A stretch of DNA of 64,000 bases. It comes from an uncultured Lachnospiraceae bacterium (GTDB lineage: Bacteria; Bacillota; Clostridia; Lachnospirales; Lachnospiraceae). The notes beneath the pieces were generated by a model. The model saw only the letters and a program-made list of their open reading frames with translations. It was not told the DNA's origin and searched no databases. Below, piece by piece: positions 62,684-64,000 of the stretch. How positions within the stretch are numbered: the stretch's first letter is position 1; the number at the start of each line of letters is the position of its first letter. Where the stretch lies: contig CAJUSK010000025.1 in NCBI GenBank assembly GCA_910589075.1, positions 1 through 64,000 of the forward strand, in the 5' to 3' direction. The position numbers were made by a program, and so were the translations under genes.

Positions 62684-64000
62684 ACTATCAAACAGGCAGC
62701 AGACCATCATACTGGCCGACGTGGCGCTGCTTTTTACACTGTGTTATCTTTCGTTATGTTTTAACAATAATATATGGACGGATGAAGCGTTTACGATTGA
62801 ACTGCTGCATTCGGATTTTGCGGGCATTTTGAAGGGAACTGCCTCTGATGTCCATCCGCCGCTGTATTATCTGATCGCGAAATGCTTCACCCTTGTCTTT
62901 GGGGACAGTTTGCTTTGCCTGAAGCTGGTGTCCATTTTACCTATGACATTGTGTATGACATGGGGGGCATATCATATCCGGCGGCGGTTTGACTTCGCAA
63001 CGGCGCTTTTGTTTATTGTGTTACTGGGGGTAATCCCCTGCACGATGGAATATGCGGTGCAGGTGCGGATGTATTCCTGGGCAATTTTTTTTGTGACATG
63101 TATGGCATTGTGGGCTTATGAGGCGTATCTGGAGAGGAAGTGGCGGTATTTTATCGGTATTGCCCTGACCTCCGCTGCCGCTGCATATACCCACTATTTT
63201 GCGTTTGTTTCCGTAATTTTAATCTATGGCCTGTTGTTTCTCGCCCTCGCCTTTGGCAGTCCCAGGGAATTGGGTAAATGGCTGTCGGCGACGGCCCTTT
63301 CCCTGTTGTTGTTTTTGCCCTGGATGCCTTATATGAGACTGCAGATCAAGGGTGTGTCAAAAAATTATTGGATTGAAGAAATCACCGGGAAAACAATCAA
63401 AGCCTTTTTCCCCTTTTTGTTTGATATGGATATTCCGGGCACTACCGCTGTCTGGGTGGGCCTGCTGGCGGTTTCCCTTTGTCTGGGGGTGCATATGATT
63501 GTCACCGGGGACAGGGGCGCTGACCGGGAACGGGGGATGGGCGTTTTCTCCCTGATGTGCCTGTTTGTGCCCATTGGCACGGCAGTCACCGGAATTGTGG
63601 CATCTGCGCTGATCCGTCCGGTCTTTATTGTACGGTATCTCCTGCCCTGTATGGGACTTGTGGCGCTGTTTCTGGCCATTCCTCTGGCCAGATATGGGAG
63701 AGAGGCTGTTTATCCGGCACTGCTATTGTTCTTTCTCTGTGCCGGGCTGGTGGATTACAAACAATCCGTTTACCGGGAATATCAGTGGACCCATACGGCG
63801 GAAACGGAAGCCTTTCTGGCAGAGCATGTGGGTGAGCAGGACATCATTGCCTATAATTATGAGAGTTATAAGTTTATTTATGATTATTATTGGAGTGATG
63901 ATGAGAAGATCCTCTGGCAGGGGATTGATCTGGACGGAAATCCCTATGATACCATCTGGCTTCTGGGCACCATATACTGGCCTACGCCTACAGATGCCTA
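62673..64000 (+). CDS. GT39-type (ArnT/PMT-like) membrane glycosyltransferase, 3' end outside window
   Basis: The frame is open for 442 codons up to the window edge. After the first membrane segment comes NNIWTDEAFTIELLHSDF, whose D-E pair matches the catalytic acidic motif of GT-C enzymes, then DVHPPLYYLIAKCFT, a strong GT39 hallmark. About nine membrane segments are seen before a soluble C-terminal part. It would use a polyprenyl-phosphate sugar made by the GtrB just upstream. An in-frame ATG two codons earlier (62667) is an alternative start. Confidence 0.85.
   Translation, partial: MKCKLSNRQQTIILADVALLFTLCYLSLCFNNNIWTDEAFTIELLHSDFAGILKGTASDVHPPLYYLIAKCFTLVFGDSLLCLKLVSILPMTLCMTWGAYHIRRRFDFATALLFIVLLGVIPCTMEYAVQVRMYSWAIFFVTCMALWAYEAYLERKWRYFIGIALTSAAAAYTHYFAFVSVILIYGLLFLALAFGSPRELGKWLSATALSLLLFLPWMPYMRLQIKGVSKNYWIEEITGKTIKAFFPFLFDMDIPGTTAVWVGLLAVSLCLGVHMIVTGDRGADRERGMGVFSLMCLFVPIGTAVTGIVASALIRPVFIVRYLLPCMGLVALFLAIPLARYGREAVYPALLLFFLCAGLVDYKQSVYREYQWTHTAETEAFLAEHVGEQDIIAYNYESYKFIYDYYWSDDEKILWQGIDLDGNPYDTIWLLGTIYWPTPTDA

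Overview
The window is a chromosomal stretch from a Gram-positive gut-type anaerobe, most likely a Lachnospiraceae (Clostridia). The evidence is inferential: strong AGGAGG-type ribosome binding sites, sigma-A-like promoters, moderate GC, BspA-type leucine-rich repeat proteins, a DUF4179 anti-sigma factor, YfhO, EpsG, DUF3048 and DUF212 proteins. No tRNA, rRNA or CRISPR array was seen.

Region 1 (1-26.3 kb) is mixed housekeeping and signalling. It opens with the end of an IS630-type transposase and a 165-bp MITE-like palindrome, then a GNAT acetyltransferase, an LRR protein, a TfoX_N protein with two RlaP-type nucleotidyltransferases, a NYN-LOTUS protein, an ACT/NucS-like pair, AEC and AGCS transporters, a chemoreceptor, a Cys-rich protein, a DUF3048 protein, a VWA-peptidase/MoxR/LRR trio, a UDP-sugar pyrophosphorylase, GalE, a small alarmone synthetase, an ECF sigma/anti-sigma pair and a DUF212-CotH operon.

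Region 2 (26.4-48.0 kb) is a surface-polysaccharide locus. manC, gmd and fcl make GDP-L-fucose. A polyprenyl-phosphate sugar-1-phosphate transferase starts the repeat unit, many glycosyltransferases extend it, EpsG is the likely polymerase, a Wzz-type protein sets chain length, and an ABC exporter/flippase is present. A GT52-like gene is a candidate sialyl- or pseudaminyltransferase. YfhO, a DUF6077-like protein and a GtrB-type enzyme suggest undecaprenyl-phosphate-sugar decoration outside the membrane.

Inside this locus, 43474-44305 is an 832-bp non-coding island. It holds two large palindromes in inverted orientation, with a conserved core, covarying stems and outer arms of unrelated sequence, around five 34-bp tandem repeats. 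I consider this the most interesting and possibly undescribed element in the window.

Region 3 (48.0-64.0 kb) starts with a second copy of the MITE-like element. It then carries a complete pseudaminic-acid pathway (pseB, pseC, pseF, pseI, a pseH-like domain, pseG) in which the acetyltransferase is fused to a sugar formyltransferase and followed by a PIG-L deacetylase, suggesting an N-formyl or otherwise altered product. An acyltransferase, large membrane proteins, a WecE-type aminotransferase, a GNAT acetyltransferase, a second GtrB and a GT-C enzyme cut by the window edge complete it. Almost all genes from 26.5 kb onward lie on the + strand with overlaps or short gaps, so they probably form a few long operons.
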